A stretch of DNA of 64,000 nucleotides from Rhodoferax sp. GTDB taxonomy: Bacteria > Pseudomonadota > Gammaproteobacteria > Burkholderiales > Burkholderiaceae_C. Shown piece by piece: positions 37,196 through 46,175 of the stretch; position 1 is the first letter of the stretch; each line of letters starts with the position of its first letter. The position numbers and the translations under genes were made by a program. The stretch spans positions 81,248-145,247 of the forward strand of contig NZ_JAGPBB010000001.1 in the NCBI RefSeq assembly GCF_018063565.1, in the 5' to 3' direction. The notes beneath the pieces were generated by a model. It had not been told where the DNA came from, ran no database searches, and was given only the letters and a program-made list of their open reading frames with translations.

Positions 37196-37984
37196 TCAGT
37201 AAGCGCCAGGCGGCGCGGGGACGGCCGATGCGCCACCCAAGACGGCTTCAATGTCGCCCAGCAGGCTGCTGGCACCGATGCGAAAGCGCCGTGGATTCAA
37301 GGCGGCATCACCCAGGATGTGCGCCGTCAGAGATTCGTAGACGATGGCGTCTTTCACCGTCCGGATGCCGCCGGACGCCTTGAAGCCGGCTGAGCTGGCG
37401 CGGCTGGAAATCACGCCGAGCATGGTGGCCGCCGCCTCCACGGTGGCGTGGATGCTGGTTTTGCCGGTGCTGGTTTTCAAAAAGTCGGCACCCGCTTCCA
37501 GCGCCAGCACGCTGGCACGCTCGATCAGGCGGATGGTTTGCAGTGCACCGGTTTCCAGAATCACCTTGAGGATCAACCTCGGGCATGCCTGGCGCACGGC
37601 ACACAGCAGCTGGCTTACGCTGGCCTCGTCGCCCGCCATCAGGGCGCGGTAGGGCAGCACCACATCCACCTCTTGCGCACCGGCCTGCACAATCTGCAAG
37701 GTGTCTTGCACCGCCGCGGCCACGTCGGTGTTGCCATGCGGAAAATTGGCCACCGCCGCCACAGCGATGTGGCTGGGCAGTTGAGAGCGGGCAAACGCCG
37801 CCAGGCGCGGCCAGACGCACACGGCCGCCACTGCACCAAACGGACTTTGGGCGCGCAGGCAAAGCGTGGCGATATCGGCTTCGGTGTCGGCGTTGTTCAG
37901 GCTGGTCAGGTCCAGGCACGCCAAGGCGGTGCGGGCGCGTTGCGACAGGTCGAGTGCGTAGAGGGTGTTGTCGTGGGGGGTCAT
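37196..37984 (-). CDS. deoC: Deoxyribose-phosphate aldolase
   Basis: Splits 2-deoxyribose 5-phosphate into glyceraldehyde 3-phosphate and acetaldehyde. About 262 aa, close in size to the E. coli enzyme. The Schiff-base Lys170 lies in DFLKTSTGK, and the second active-site Lys is in GFKASGGIRT. VDVVLPYRALMAGDE is another conserved stretch. ATG 37984, 7 bp after the upstream stop, gives the normal N terminus; the frame is open further up. The acetaldehyde product is also a eut pathway intermediate. No phosphopentomutase (deoB) gene is in the window. Confidence 0.95.
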   Translation of the reverse strand: MTPHDNTLYALDLSQRARTALACLDLTSLNNADTEADIATLCLRAQSPFGAVAAVCVWPRLAAFARSQLPSHIAVAAVANFPHGNTDVAAAVQDTLQIVQAGAQEVDVVLPYRALMAGDEASVSQLLCAVRQACPRLILKVILETGALQTIRLIERASVLALEAGADFLKTSTGKTSIHATVEAAATMLGVISSRASSAGFKASGGIRTVKDAIVYESLTAHILGDAALNPRRFRIGASSLLGDIEAVLGGASAVPAPPGAY

Positions 37985-37991
37985 GGGGATC

Positions 37992-38807
37992 TCATGCGGT
38001 GGCGCCGGTCGGGTCCGTGATGGCGGCAATGATGTCGGCCAGCAAGCGGCTCGCTTTGGCACTGCCTTCTTGCGCTTGTTGCAGCGTGTGGGCGTGGCTC
38101 AAGCTTTCTGCCGACATGCCCGCGCCAAAGTTGGTGATGAACGAGAGCGCCAGCACGCGCAGGCCCAGGTGGCGCGCCAGAATCGTCTCGGGCACGGTGC
38201 TCATGCCCACCGCGTCGGCGCCCAGCCGCTGTGCCATGCGGATTTCGGCCGGGGTTTCAAACTGCGGCCCCAGAAACCAGGCGTAAACACCTTCAAAAAG
38301 CGTAGCGCCATGCGCTTGTGCTGTCTGCGCCGCAAGGCGATTCAGTTCTGGATCGTAGGCATTGACCATGTTGACGAAGCGTTCACTGCCACTTTGCCCC
38401 ACCAGCGGCGAGCGCTGCGGCAGGTTCAGGTGGTCGGTGATCAGCATCAGGCTTTGCGGCGGCATGTCGGGGTGCACGCTGCCGGCGGCATTGGTTTGCA
38501 CCAGCGTGTGGCAGCCCAGCTGTTGCAGAACCTGCAGCGGCGCGGCCATGCCGTCCACGGCACCGGTTTCGTAGCCGTGTTTGCGCCCGCTCATCACCGC
38601 CACCGGTTGTGTACCGATGTGCCCCAACCACAGGGTGGCACTGTGCCCCGCCACCGTGGGTTGCGGAAACCCTTCTAGCTCGGTGTAGGGAACTTGCACC
38701 GCTTCTCGAATGTGATCGGTCAAACCGCCCCAGCCCGAACCCAGCACCACGGCGATGCGGGGTCGGATATGGGGAGCACGTTCTTGAATGGTGCGAATAG
38801 CGTTCAT
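37992..38807 (-). CDS. Purine nucleoside phosphorylase, trimeric class
   Basis: A 271-aa protein. Motifs of the trimeric (PunA/XapA-like) class are VVLGSGWGGLTD, GFPQPTVAGHSATLW with phosphate-binding His, SGRKHGYETG, TNAAGSVHPDMPP, and VGMSTVPE. It phosphorolyses purine (deoxy)nucleosides to the base and (deoxy)ribose 1-phosphate. It lies between cdd and deoC on the same strand, consistent with nucleoside salvage. The exact base preference cannot be read. Confidence 0.93.
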   Translation of the reverse strand: MNAIRTIQERAPHIRPRIAVVLGSGWGGLTDHIREAVQVPYTELEGFPQPTVAGHSATLWLGHIGTQPVAVMSGRKHGYETGAVDGMAAPLQVLQQLGCHTLVQTNAAGSVHPDMPPQSLMLITDHLNLPQRSPLVGQSGSERFVNMVNAYDPELNRLAAQTAQAHGATLFEGVYAWFLGPQFETPAEIRMAQRLGADAVGMSTVPETILARHLGLRVLALSFITNFGAGMSAESLSHAHTLQQAQEGSAKASRLLADIIAAITDPTGATA

Positions 38808-38840
38808 GGTCAGTGGGTGGCGTGCAGTGGTTGGGAGCTT

Positions 38841-39290
38841 TCAGGCGGCGCTGAGGTGATCCGGCCCAAAACTCTCGGGCAGCAGTTGCGCCAGCGTGTA
38901 TTGTGGTCCAACGTGGTCTGCGTTGGCTGTCAGGATGGGCAAGTCAGGGCTGCCAAATTCACGCATTTTTTGCCTGCAGCCACCGCAGGGCGTGGTCCAG
39001 GCGCTACTGTTCTTGCCACCGTTGCCAACCACCAGAACGGCCAGCGCCCGGCGGCCACCAGCCAGCACCATGGCAGCCAGCGCGGCGGCTTCGGCACACA
39101 GGCCTTCGGGGTAAGCAGCGTTCTCGACATTGCAGCCGGCATGGATGCGACCCTGCTCGTCCAATACAGCAGCCCCTACCGGGTAATGGGAATACGGCGC
39201 GTAGGCCGCGCGATGGGCGTTGCGCGCCGCTTGCAGCAGGGCTTGGTGCTGGGGGTCGGACAGACCGGCCAATCGGGTTGGGTTGGACAT
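38841..39290 (-). CDS. cdd: Cytidine deaminase
   Basis: Deaminates (deoxy)cytidine to (deoxy)uridine. About 149 aa; zinc ligands and catalytic Glu are in GCNVENAAYPEGLCAEAAAL (CAE) and PCGGCRQ, with YPVGAAVLDEQGRIHAG upstream. Start is ATG 39290 (MSNPTRLAGLS); the frame is open further but without better start. It is the first gene of the nucleoside catabolic run on the - strand. Confidence 0.95.
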   Translation of the reverse strand: MSNPTRLAGLSDPQHQALLQAARNAHRAAYAPYSHYPVGAAVLDEQGRIHAGCNVENAAYPEGLCAEAAALAAMVLAGGRRALAVLVVGNGGKNSSAWTTPCGGCRQKMREFGSPDLPILTANADHVGPQYTLAQLLPESFGPDHLSAA

Positions 39291-39759
39291 GGGTCGCACT
39301 TTAACGCGAACTGCGGGTGCGGTGAACGGTCGTAGCACCGATTGCCTGGGAGGTACCTGGTACTGCTATGTTGTCCCGACCAGGCGCACTGAAGACAACC
39401 AGCACATCGTCCTGCGCGCCCGCACTTTTGCCAGCCAGGCGCACTGGCACATTGATCACCGCCGCAAATACAGCAACCAGCCGTCTGAAGCGCATTTGAA
39501 GGGCGTGGCTGAACTGGTGCGCAGTCTTACCGATGACCCGGAGTTTCCGCGCATGTTTGCGACAGGTAGAGGGTAGGGCACTGGGGTGAGCCAATGTCGG
39601 GTCGGGTGATGCCTCATCCTGATGGTGAGGCGCTGGTCTCGACCCGGGCAAATCACGCTTGACAAGCGGATCACACGGGCCAGAATCCGGCATCTCGCTG
39701 ATGTGGCACAAAAGCTGCATCACGTGGCTAGACTTCAGCAACCAACATCTGGACTTTGT
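39291..39759. other. Intergenic region between cdd and eutR with an unassigned open frame
   Basis: 469 bp between divergent genes, so promoters for both the deo run and eutR are expected here. On the + strand a frame is open to TAG 39576; its last 75 codons read like protein (AHWHIDHRRKYSNQPSEAH, then FPRMFATGRG), but no convincing start or ribosome binding site is present outside cdd, and I do not recognise it. It may be a gene remnant. An imperfect stem GCCTCATC/GGTGAGGC lies at 39611-39631. No clear -35/-10 pair was identified. Confidence 0.3.
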
Positions 39760-40740
39760 GTGAATTCAACTTCTGCTTTGCTGCCCCCACCCGCGCCCCA
39801 GTGGCGGGCCACGCAGTCGGCGGGTGTTGATCAGCTGGCACAAAGCATTTCGGGTTGGCACCAGGTGTATGACCAGACCTCGCCGGGGCAGTTTCAGGGA
39901 GCACTGACCGAACTGATGCTCGGGCCGGTGCAGTTGTTCGTTGAGATGTCCAGCCACGCCCTGGTGCAAAGCTGCAAGACCTGGCCTGGTGCCAGCTGGT
40001 TTGGCATCCCGGTGCGCCACCAGCCTGGGGTTCGGGTGGATGGCGCGCCAGTGGCGCCCGACATGCTGGCATTGCATACGGGTCAGGGCGACTTTCAGTT
40101 GACCACGCCCGATGACTTTGGTTTTTTGGGGCTGGTGATCCAGACCGACGGGTTGCGCCAGTACGCCGCGCGGGAGCACAGCGATTTGCCCGATGATCGT
40201 CTGGCTCAACGTGTTTTGCAGGTGCCAGATGCCCAGCTGCACGGGTTTCGCCGCTGGTTATGCCGTTTGCTGGCAGATCAGCCCCAGCGATTTTCGTCGC
40301 TCACATCGCAAGCGCAGCAGCTTTTGTTGGACGAGGCGGTGTCTGGCCTGGTACAGCTGCTCACGCAGGGGCACAACGGTCCGCGTGAAAACGTGTCGGC
40401 GCAACACGCCCGGCGCACGCTGCGGCGGGTGCGCGACTATCTGCAGGCACATGACGACCGCTGTGTCACGGTGCATGAGTTGTGCGAACAACTCGGTGCC
40501 AGTCCGCGCGCCTTGCAGGACTGCTTTCGCAAATATGTTGGGCTGTCGCCCAAAACTTATCTCAAGGCGCTCAAGCTCAACGAGGCACGGCGCGAACTGC
40601 GCCGCAGCGACTCCGCCCTGGCCAGTGTCAGCGATGTGGCGATGCGTTATGGCTTCTGGCACTTGAGCCAGTTCGCGGCGGACTACCGCTGGCTGTTTGG
40701 CGAACTGCCGTCCGAGACGCTGCGCAAACGCGTGGTTTGA
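39760..40740 (+). CDS. eutR: AraC-family activator of ethanolamine utilisation, EutR
   Basis: About 326 aa from GTG 39760; the frame is open to 39622 but the added residues look unrelated. The N-terminal domain has SGWHQVYDQTSPGQFQG and SCKTWPGASWFGIP, which align with E. coli EutR. The C-terminal double HTH of AraC type covers the last 110 residues, with YGFWHLSQFAADYRWLFGE. EutR activates eut transcription in response to ethanolamine plus adenosylcobalamin. Here it is the first gene, just ahead of eutS, whereas in enteric operons it is last. The exact start is uncertain. Confidence 0.9.
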   Translation: MNSTSALLPPPAPQWRATQSAGVDQLAQSISGWHQVYDQTSPGQFQGALTELMLGPVQLFVEMSSHALVQSCKTWPGASWFGIPVRHQPGVRVDGAPVAPDMLALHTGQGDFQLTTPDDFGFLGLVIQTDGLRQYAAREHSDLPDDRLAQRVLQVPDAQLHGFRRWLCRLLADQPQRFSSLTSQAQQLLLDEAVSGLVQLLTQGHNGPRENVSAQHARRTLRRVRDYLQAHDDRCVTVHELCEQLGASPRALQDCFRKYVGLSPKTYLKALKLNEARRELRRSDSALASVSDVAMRYGFWHLSQFAADYRWLFGELPSETLRKRVV

Positions 40741-40862
40741 CACTGGCGTCGATAAATCACGCCGATTTTTGCTAACCCCTGAGTCACTGCTGTTCACAAA
40801 ATGCGGGTAATGGTGGGCGCAATCTTTGCCCGCTGACCAGCTTCCAACCCGAATCGAGCCCG

Positions 40863-41216
40863 ATGGACGCCAACCCAGTTGTGACCAAGGAACGCATCAT
40901 CCAGGAGTTTGTGCCTGGCAAACAGGTCACGCTCGCGCACTGCATCGCCAACCCGACCACCGAGCTGTGCAAAAAAATTGGCGTGCCCGGCGCCGAGGCG
41001 ATCGGCATCATGACCCTGACGCCCGGTGAAACCGCCATGATTGCCGGCGACATTGCCACCAAAGCGGCCAATGTGGAGATTGGTTTTCTGGACCGATTCA
41101 GTGGCGCGCTGGTGATTTGTGGCTCGGTGGCTTCCGTTGATGAGGCGCTGCAACAGGTGATCAACACCTTGCGCCGGCAGATGAGCTATTCCACCTGCGA
41201 GATCTCGCGCACATGA
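40863..41216 (+). CDS. eutS: Microcompartment shell protein EutS
   Basis: A 117-aa BMC-domain protein of the circularly permuted type. [19 protein letters not shown] and [16 protein letters not shown] are very close to enteric EutS, as is [12 protein letters not shown]. It forms bent hexamers in the shell. ATG 40863 is preceded by weak ribosome binding features. It overlaps eutP by ATGA. The 122 bp upstream of it, after eutR, is the likely site for the main eut promoter, but I can not mark its boxes with confidence. Confidence 0.95.
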   Translation: MDANPVVTKERIIQEFVPGKQVTLAHCIANPTTELCKKIGVPGAEAIGIMTLTPGETAMIAGDIATKAANVEIGFLDRFSGALVICGSVASVDEALQQVINTLRRQMSYSTCEISRT

Positions 41217-41695
41217 GCCAAGTCGTCAACAAAGTCGGGCGTTTCATGCTGATCGGCGAGATTGGTGCGGGCAAAACCACGCTGTTCAACCTGTTGTTTG
41301 GCAAGGATGAAGAGGCTCGCAAAACCCAGGTGATGGAGTTTGAGGGCAGCAGCGGCATCGATACGCCAGGCGAATATTTCAGCCACCCGCGCCTGTACCA
41401 CGCACTGATCACCATGGCCGCCGACGTGGAGCGTCTGGTGTATGTGCACCCGGCTGACAAGTTTGACTGCCGCCTGCCCTATGGTTTGCTGGAGGTGTAT
41501 GCCGACAAGACCATTGATGCCATTGTGACCAAAATGGACTTGCCCGGCGCGGACCTAGCGCGCGTAACAACCTTGTTGCGCGAGGTGGGGATTGCCGGGC
41601 AGATTTTTCCGGTGGCCAGCAACGACCCGGTGGCCATAAAACGCATTCGTCGGCACCTGCTCGACCCTGAGCTAGGTGTTTTGGAGGAAGCATGA
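41213..41695 (+). CDS. eutP: EutP, small GTPase-like/acetate kinase-like protein
   Basis: A 160-aa P-loop protein: Walker [14 protein letters not shown] at residues 13-24, and VTKMDLPG corresponding to a G4-like NKxD/TKxD motif. EutP of other bacteria is reported to act as an acetate kinase that makes ATP from acetyl phosphate; family name only supports this here. It overlaps eutS and eutQ by ATGA on either side. Confidence 0.93.
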   Translation: MSQVVNKVGRFMLIGEIGAGKTTLFNLLFGKDEEARKTQVMEFEGSSGIDTPGEYFSHPRLYHALITMAADVERLVYVHPADKFDCRLPYGLLEVYADKTIDAIVTKMDLPGADLARVTTLLREVGIAGQIFPVASNDPVAIKRIRRHLLDPELGVLEEA

Positions 41696-42381
41696 GCAAA
41701 AAACAACTGATCGTGGCTGCTGATGTGCAGGCTGTCGCCAAAACGGGTGGCAAACTGATTCATTTGCAAGACCCGCACGCCATCGTGACTGCCGAGGCGC
41801 GCAGTTTGGCCAAGGAGCTTGGGGTTGAAATCAAGCTGGTGGCGGCTGGGGACGTGGCGGCAGCAGCATGTGACGCCTCACCCGACACCTCTGTGGATCA
41901 GGAAGCGGTGCGCAGGGTGATCGAAGCCCAGACCCATGGTCCGGCCAGCGAGGCGGTGCTGGCCGAAGTGCTGCGCCGCATTGCGCAGGAGAGCGCACTG
42001 CCGGCCCATTCGTCAGAGACTGCGGCAGATTGCATCGCTGACCCTGCGACCACACAAATCCGCAAGATCACCTCGCTGTGCCCCAGCCCCAAAACCAGCG
42101 CCAGCGCGGTCAACATGAGTCAACTCGACTTAACGACACTGGGCTTGACGACCGCCGCGCCTTGCGCATCCGGTTTTATGGGTTGGTCCAGCAATGTGTT
42201 CCCGTTCACCCGCACCAGCGATGAAATCAACCTGGTGCTCGAAGGCGAGTTGCAGTTTCATGTGGGTCAGAACGTGATCAGCGCCCAGGCCGGTGATGTG
42301 ATGTGGGTGCCCAAAGGGACGCAGGGCAAGATCGGCACGCCGGGCTCGGTCCGTTATTTCTACCTGAGCTACTCCGGATAA
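41692..42381 (+). CDS. eutQ: EutQ, cupin-domain protein
   Basis: A 229-aa protein. The N-terminal half is variable with Ala-rich linker (residues about 55-110); the C-terminal half is a cupin with [23 protein letters not shown] and [14 protein letters not shown]. EutQ is needed for anaerobic ethanolamine growth in Salmonella and has reported acetate-kinase activity. It is 4-bp coupled to eutP. Length is typical. Confidence 0.93.
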   Translation: MSKKQLIVAADVQAVAKTGGKLIHLQDPHAIVTAEARSLAKELGVEIKLVAAGDVAAAACDASPDTSVDQEAVRRVIEAQTHGPASEAVLAEVLRRIAQESALPAHSSETAADCIADPATTQIRKITSLCPSPKTSASAVNMSQLDLTTLGLTTAAPCASGFMGWSSNVFPFTRTSDEINLVLEGELQFHVGQNVISAQAGDVMWVPKGTQGKIGTPGSVRYFYLSYSG

Positions 42382-42386
42382 ACACT

Positions 42387-43448
42387 GTGCAGCTGATTCA
42401 AGCCTGTGAAGACTGGGCACGTGCCCATCCGGCCCGGGTGGTGTTCCCCGACGCGTTGGATCAGCGTGTGATCGAGGCCGCAGGCATCTTGAACCGATGC
42501 AGCTGGGCGCGGCCCACGCTGCTGGCCAACCCGATGGCACTGCGCGACCATTGCTTCAAGCATCGTATTGGCTACCCGGCGCTGCGGGTCATTGACCCAG
42601 CCAGCTCCCCCAAAATCGATGCCTACGCCGCCAGCCTGAGGGAGCGCCGCCCCGAACTGGATGACCAGAGCGCCCGCAGCAAGCTGGCGGACCCCATGTG
42701 GTTTGCCGCCATGATGCTGGTGTGTGGTGATGCCGACTACTGCATTGCCGGCAATCTGTCGTCCACTGCGTCGGTGTTGCGCGCTGCGCTCAAGGTGATT
42801 GGCCTGAGCGCGGGCAACCACACGCTGTCGTCGATGTTTTTCATGCTGCCGCCGGACCATTCGCATGTGTTTGGTTTTGCCGACTGCGGCGTGGTGCCCA
42901 AACCGACGGTGGAGCAGCTCGCCGACATTGCCATCAGCACGGCGGCCACGTTTGCCAATGTCACGGGCGAGCAGCCGCGTGTGGCGATGTTGTCATTCTC
43001 GACCCTGGGCAGTGCCAAGCACGCCTCGGCTGAACTGGTGGCGCAGGCCACGGCCCTGGCCAAAACCCGGCGGCCTGACTTGCTGATTGACGGTGAGCTG
43101 CAGTTTGATGCGGCTTTTGTGCCCGCGGTGGCGGCGCGTAAAGCCCCCGACAGCCCGGTCGCCGGCAAGGCCAATGTGTTTATCTTTCCGTCGCTGTCTG
43201 AAGGCAATATTGCCTACAAGATTGCCGAGCGCCTGGGCGGTTACACCGCGCTGGGGCCGATGATCCAGGGGCTGCAGCGACCCATGCACGATTTGTCACG
43301 TGGCTGCAGTGCCAGTGACATTGTTCAGGTGACGCTGCTGGCCATGAAGATGGCACCCATCGGGGCCGATCGGGCGCACCACCGGTCATCCCAAACCTCC
43401 ACGCTGGCCCGAGAAACCGGTCGACCCCGACGGCCCGAACTGGTCTGA
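42387..43448 (+). CDS. eutD: Phosphotransacetylase EutD
   Basis: About 353 aa. It converts acetyl-CoA and phosphate to acetyl phosphate and Co[48 protein letters not shown]-like ([13 protein letters not shown]) and [19 protein letters not shown] are hallmarks. The start is GTG 42387, five bases after the eutQ stop, which places [13 protein letters not shown] at the same position as the enteric N terminus; the frame is open further into eutQ. In enterics eutT lies between eutQ and eutD; it is absent here. Confidence 0.94.
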   Translation: MQLIQACEDWARAHPARVVFPDALDQRVIEAAGILNRCSWARPTLLANPMALRDHCFKHRIGYPALRVIDPASSPKIDAYAASLRERRPELDDQSARSKLADPMWFAAMMLVCGDADYCIAGNLSSTASVLRAALKVIGLSAGNHTLSSMFFMLPPDHSHVFGFADCGVVPKPTVEQLADIAISTAATFANVTGEQPRVAMLSFSTLGSAKHASAELVAQATALAKTRRPDLLIDGELQFDAAFVPAVAARKAPDSPVAGKANVFIFPSLSEGNIAYKIAERLGGYTALGPMIQGLQRPMHDLSRGCSASDIVQVTLLAMKMAPIGADRAHHRSSQTSTLARETGRPRRPELV

Positions 43449-43492
43449 TTTTGTTGTTCGTTGTACCCACCTCACTAACTAGGAGAAAACAA

Positions 43493-43783
43493 ATGGAAGC
43501 ACTTGGCATGATCGAAACAAAGGGACTGGTTGCACTGATCGAGGCGAGCGACGCCATGGTCAAGGCAGCGCGTGTCAAGCTGGTTGGTTTCCAGCAAATT
43601 GGTGGCGGCCTGGTCACCGCCATGGTGCGGGGCGATGTGGCGGCCTGCAAAGCCGCCACCGATGCGGGTGCCGCTGCGGCGCAACGTATTGGTGAACTGG
43701 TGTCGGTGCATGTGATTCCGCGCCCGCATGGTGACCTCGAATCCATCTTCCCGATCAAGGGCGATGGCAAGCCGCTGGATTGA
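43493..43783 (+). CDS. eutM: Major hexameric shell protein EutM
   Basis: A 96-aa single BMC domain: [25 protein letters not shown] at the N terminus and [10 protein letters not shown] near the end. It forms flat hexamers that tile the microcompartment facets. ATG 43493 follows a strong AGGAG at 43482. The frame is open upstream but the added residues precede the ribosome binding site and are rejected. Confidence 0.96.
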   Translation: MEALGMIETKGLVALIEASDAMVKAARVKLVGFQQIGGGLVTAMVRGDVAACKAATDAGAAAAQRIGELVSVHVIPRPHGDLESIFPIKGDGKPLD

Positions 43784-43803
43784 ACCTCTGACAGGAATCC
43801 GCT

Positions 43804-44088
43804 ATGCAACTAGCCCTTGTGGTAGGGCAGGTGGTGTCAACCGTCCGCTGCGACGGGCTGGGCAAAGACCGCCTGCTTCTGGTTGACTTTATCGACGCCC
43901 AGGGCCAGCCCTCGGGGGTGCGGCATGTGGCCGCCGACAGCGTGGGTGCGGGCAATGGCGAATGGGTGCTGGTGGTCAGTGGCAGCTCGGCGCGCAAGGC
44001 TAATGGGGGCGACTTGCCCATTGACCTGAGCGTGATCGGCATCGTTGATCAGGTGGTCACGCAAGACCAGGTGACTTATCGGAAGTAA
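43804..44088 (+). CDS. eutN: Pentameric vertex shell protein EutN
   Basis: A 94-aa EutN/CcmL-type protein: MQLALVVGQVVSTVRCDGL and the conserved LLLVDFIDAQG, VAADSVGAGNGEWVLVVSGS-type sequence. Pentamers cap microcompartment vertices. It lies 20 bp after eutM. Size is normal. Confidence 0.95.
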   Translation: MQLALVVGQVVSTVRCDGLGKDRLLLVDFIDAQGQPSGVRHVAADSVGAGNGEWVLVVSGSSARKANGGDLPIDLSVIGIVDQVVTQDQVTYRK

Positions 44089-44136
44089 AGGCGCGACATG
44101 CAACAGTTTTGGCTTGTCAGGCGCTAGCAGCAGGAG

Positions 44137-45627
44137 ATGCCCGTGAGTATTGGGAACGCAGACATTGAACGCATTGTCAAGGCGGTGGTGCAGTCAATGG
44201 ATCGCAACACCACTGACAAGTCGCTAGTTGTGCCCGCCAGGCCAGCCAGCGCAACACCCAGGATGGGCTTGGCGCCCAAGTTCAACGCAGCGCCATCGTC
44301 ACCCTTGTCCATGGGTGTGTTTGCCTCGTTGGACGATGCAGTGGCTGAGGCAGACATTGCCTACCGCCAGATGCGCAGCGTAGCCATGCGCAGCCGGGTC
44401 GTGGCTGCCATTCGCCAGGCCGGTGAAAAACACGCGCAGGAGTTGGCCGAGCTGGCGGTGGCCGAGACCGGCATGGGCCGCGTGGCCGACAAGTTTGTCA
44501 AAAATGTCTCGCAAGCGCTGCACACGCCGGGTGTGGAATGCCTGGTGCCCACTGTGCTGTCGGGCGACCATGGCCTGACCTTGATGGAAAACGCCGCCTG
44601 GGGTGTGGTGGCCTCGGTCACACCAAGCACCAATCCGGCGGCGACCATCATCAACAACGCCATCAGCATGATTGCCGCTGGTAACACGGTGGTGTTTGCA
44701 CCGCACCCTGCGGCCAAAGGGGTTTCGCAGCGCGCCGTGGCCCTGCTGAACGAAGCGGTGGTGGCCGCAGGCGGTCCACGCAACGTGATCACCACGGTGG
44801 TGCAACCCAACATCGCCACGGCGCAAGCCCTGTTCAGCTACCCAGGCATCCATCTGCTGACGGTGACCGGTGGTGAAGCGGTGGTGGAAGAAGCGCGCAA
44901 ACACACCGACAAACGCCTGATCGCTGCCGGGGCCGGCAACCCGCCAGTGGTGGTGGATGAGACCGCCAACCTTGAAAAGGCTGGTCGTGACATCGTCTGG
45001 GGCGCGTCGTTTGACAACAACATCATCTGCGTGGATGAAAAAGAAGTCATCGTGGTGGCCTCGGTGGCGGACCGGCTCAAGGAAGAGATGAAGAAACACA
45101 AGGCGGTGGAGTTGACCGCCGACCAAGCCAAACGACTGCTCGAACTGGTGCTGGGCAAAGTGGGGCTGGACAACAAGGGTACGGTCAAGCGCGAGTGGGT
45201 GGGTCGCGATGCATCCAAGATTGCTGCGGCCATTGGCCTGTCGGTGCCATCAGATACGCGGCTGCTGTTTGTCGAAACCACGGCTGATCACCCGTTTGCG
45301 GTGACCGAGTTGATGATGCCGATCCTGCCGGTGATCCGAGTGGCCGATGTGGGCGAGGCGATTGATCTGGCGGTGAAGCTGGAAGGCAATTGCAAACACA
45401 CGGCGGCCATGCACTCGCGCAACCTCGACAACCTGGACCGCATGGCCAACGAGATCAATACCAGCATCTTTGTAAAAAATGGGCCGTGTCTGGCTGGCTT
45501 GGGTTTTGGTGGCGAAGGCTGGACCAGCATGACCATCACCACCCCGACCGGTGAAGGCGTGACGTCAGCGCGTACCTTTGTGCGGCATCGCCGCTGTGTG
45601 CTGGTGGATAACTTCCGCATCGTCTGA
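44137..45627 (+). CDS. eutE: CoA-acylating acetaldehyde dehydrogenase EutE
   Basis: A 496-aa enzyme oxidising acetaldehyde to acetyl-CoA with NAD+. The N-terminal NADIERIVKAVVQSM is an amphipathic helix like known encapsulation peptides. ETGMGR, SVTPSTNPAATI and the catalytic Cys298 in FDNNIICVDEKE are seen, as is the C-terminal VRHRRCVLVDNFRIV. It matches enteric EutE throughout. In enterics eutJ, eutG and eutH follow; here the repeat-bearing ORF follows after 5 bp. Confidence 0.96.
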   Translation: MPVSIGNADIERIVKAVVQSMDRNTTDKSLVVPARPASATPRMGLAPKFNAAPSSPLSMGVFASLDDAVAEADIAYRQMRSVAMRSRVVAAIRQAGEKHAQELAELAVAETGMGRVADKFVKNVSQALHTPGVECLVPTVLSGDHGLTLMENAAWGVVASVTPSTNPAATIINNAISMIAAGNTVVFAPHPAAKGVSQRAVALLNEAVVAAGGPRNVITTVVQPNIATAQALFSYPGIHLLTVTGGEAVVEEARKHTDKRLIAAGAGNPPVVVDETANLEKAGRDIVWGASFDNNIICVDEKEVIVVASVADRLKEEMKKHKAVELTADQAKRLLELVLGKVGLDNKGTVKREWVGRDASKIAAAIGLSVPSDTRLLFVETTADHPFAVTELMMPILPVIRVADVGEAIDLAVKLEGNCKHTAAMHSRNLDNLDRMANEINTSIFVKNGPCLAGLGFGGEGWTSMTITTPTGEGVTSARTFVRHRRCVLVDNFRIV

Positions 45628-45632
45628 AAACC

Positions 45633-46175
45633 ATGGGATGCAATAGCTGCCGCAGCGCTTGTGAAGATTGTTCTGAAGGGGGGATTACCTTCAGGCGATC
45701 GGCAAGACAGGCGGTGCCACTCGTCAGCCCTGCATCAGCTTGTGGAACTGAACCACGTAGCAGCGTTGATGGGGCGCGCGCTGTAGCAGATTTGGGGTCG
45801 GATCCCAATTCGGCCGCGCATGCTACGGACGGTCAACGGTCGTTCCCCGAATTGGGCTCTGACCCCAATTCTGCGGGCCACCCGGACAACAATTCAAGCG
45901 TCTTATTGGCCTCTAGCCCTTATGAAAAAAGCGTTCACAGCTATTTAATTGATATCAATCTATCGCTTGACCCGATCAACGGGTCGCGCGCTGAAATCCG
46001 CAGAATTGGGGTCAGAGCCCAATTCGAGGATGCATCTGCCACGAACTCAACGACAGTAGGCCGAATTGGGATCCGACCCCAAATCTGCTACGCCGCTTGC
46101 GAATTTGAGGCTGACCCGAAAAGTCGCTTGATCAATGATGCCGTTGTGCCGCTTACGCCAGGGGCCGCAGCATGA
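45633..46175 (+). CDS. Repeat-derived coupled ORF between eutE and eutA (function unknown)
   Basis: A 180-codon ORF that fits the gap exactly: ATG 5 bp after the eutE stop, and its TGA overlapping the eutA start (ATGA). Codons 52-152 cover a palindromic repeat element (45786-46089) and read [11 protein letters not shown], ten variable residues, [10 protein letters not shown], a variable part, GVRAQF, then RIGIRP. The 102 residues align without gaps to the ORF at 49876 with about half identical. No known domain is seen. It may be a translated spacer that keeps eutA translation coupled, or a real small protein. Its position is where enteric operons carry eutJGH. Confidence 0.45.
   Translation: MGCNSCRSACEDCSEGGITFRRSARQAVPLVSPASACGTEPRSSVDGARAVADLGSDPNSAAHATDGQRSFPELGSDPNSAGHPDNNSSVLLASSPYEKSVHSYLIDINLSLDPINGSRAEIRRIGVRAQFEDASATNSTTVGRIGIRPQICYAACEFEADPKSRLINDAVVPLTPGAAA
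45786..46089. repeat. Four-unit palindromic repeat element, copy 1 (A-B-B'-A')
   Basis: Units: A at 45786-45815 (GATTTGGGGTCGGATCCCAA core), B at 45846-45876 (GAATTGGGCTCTGACCCCAA core), and their reverse complements B' at 45998-46027 and A' at 46060-46089. Each unit is a hairpin with an 8-bp stem and 7-base loop (perfect in B, one mismatch in A). A starts to B starts is 60 bp, B to B' 152, B' to A' 62. The same spacings hold at 49972-50274. Flanks outside A and A' also match as extended terminal inverted sequence. Confidence 0.9.
45908..45948 (+). repeat. Short dispersed repeat, copy in element 1
   Basis: GGCCTCTAGCCC followed 31 bp after its start by AGCTATTTAA, with AAGCG between. The same layout and spacing occur at 50094 and 55331. 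It lies at the centre of the palindromic element, between B and B'. From memory this resembles a short repeat common in Comamonadaceae genomes. Confidence 0.7.

Noticed and set aside
40741-40862. Cobalamin riboswitch or clear sigma-70 promoter before eutS
   Set aside because: No B12-box-like or other riboswitch core and no convincing -35/-10 pair was seen; regulation by EutR is enough to explain control.
45673-45694. CTGAAGG/CCTTCAG inverted repeat after eutE as terminator
   Set aside because: No T-run follows, and the region is inside an ORF coupled to eutA.
45786-45876. 30-bp units separated by 30-bp variable spacers looked like a CRISPR fragment
   Set aside because: Only two direct units at each site, A and B differ from each other, inverted copies follow, each unit is a hairpin with fixed larger spacing, and no cas gene is near.
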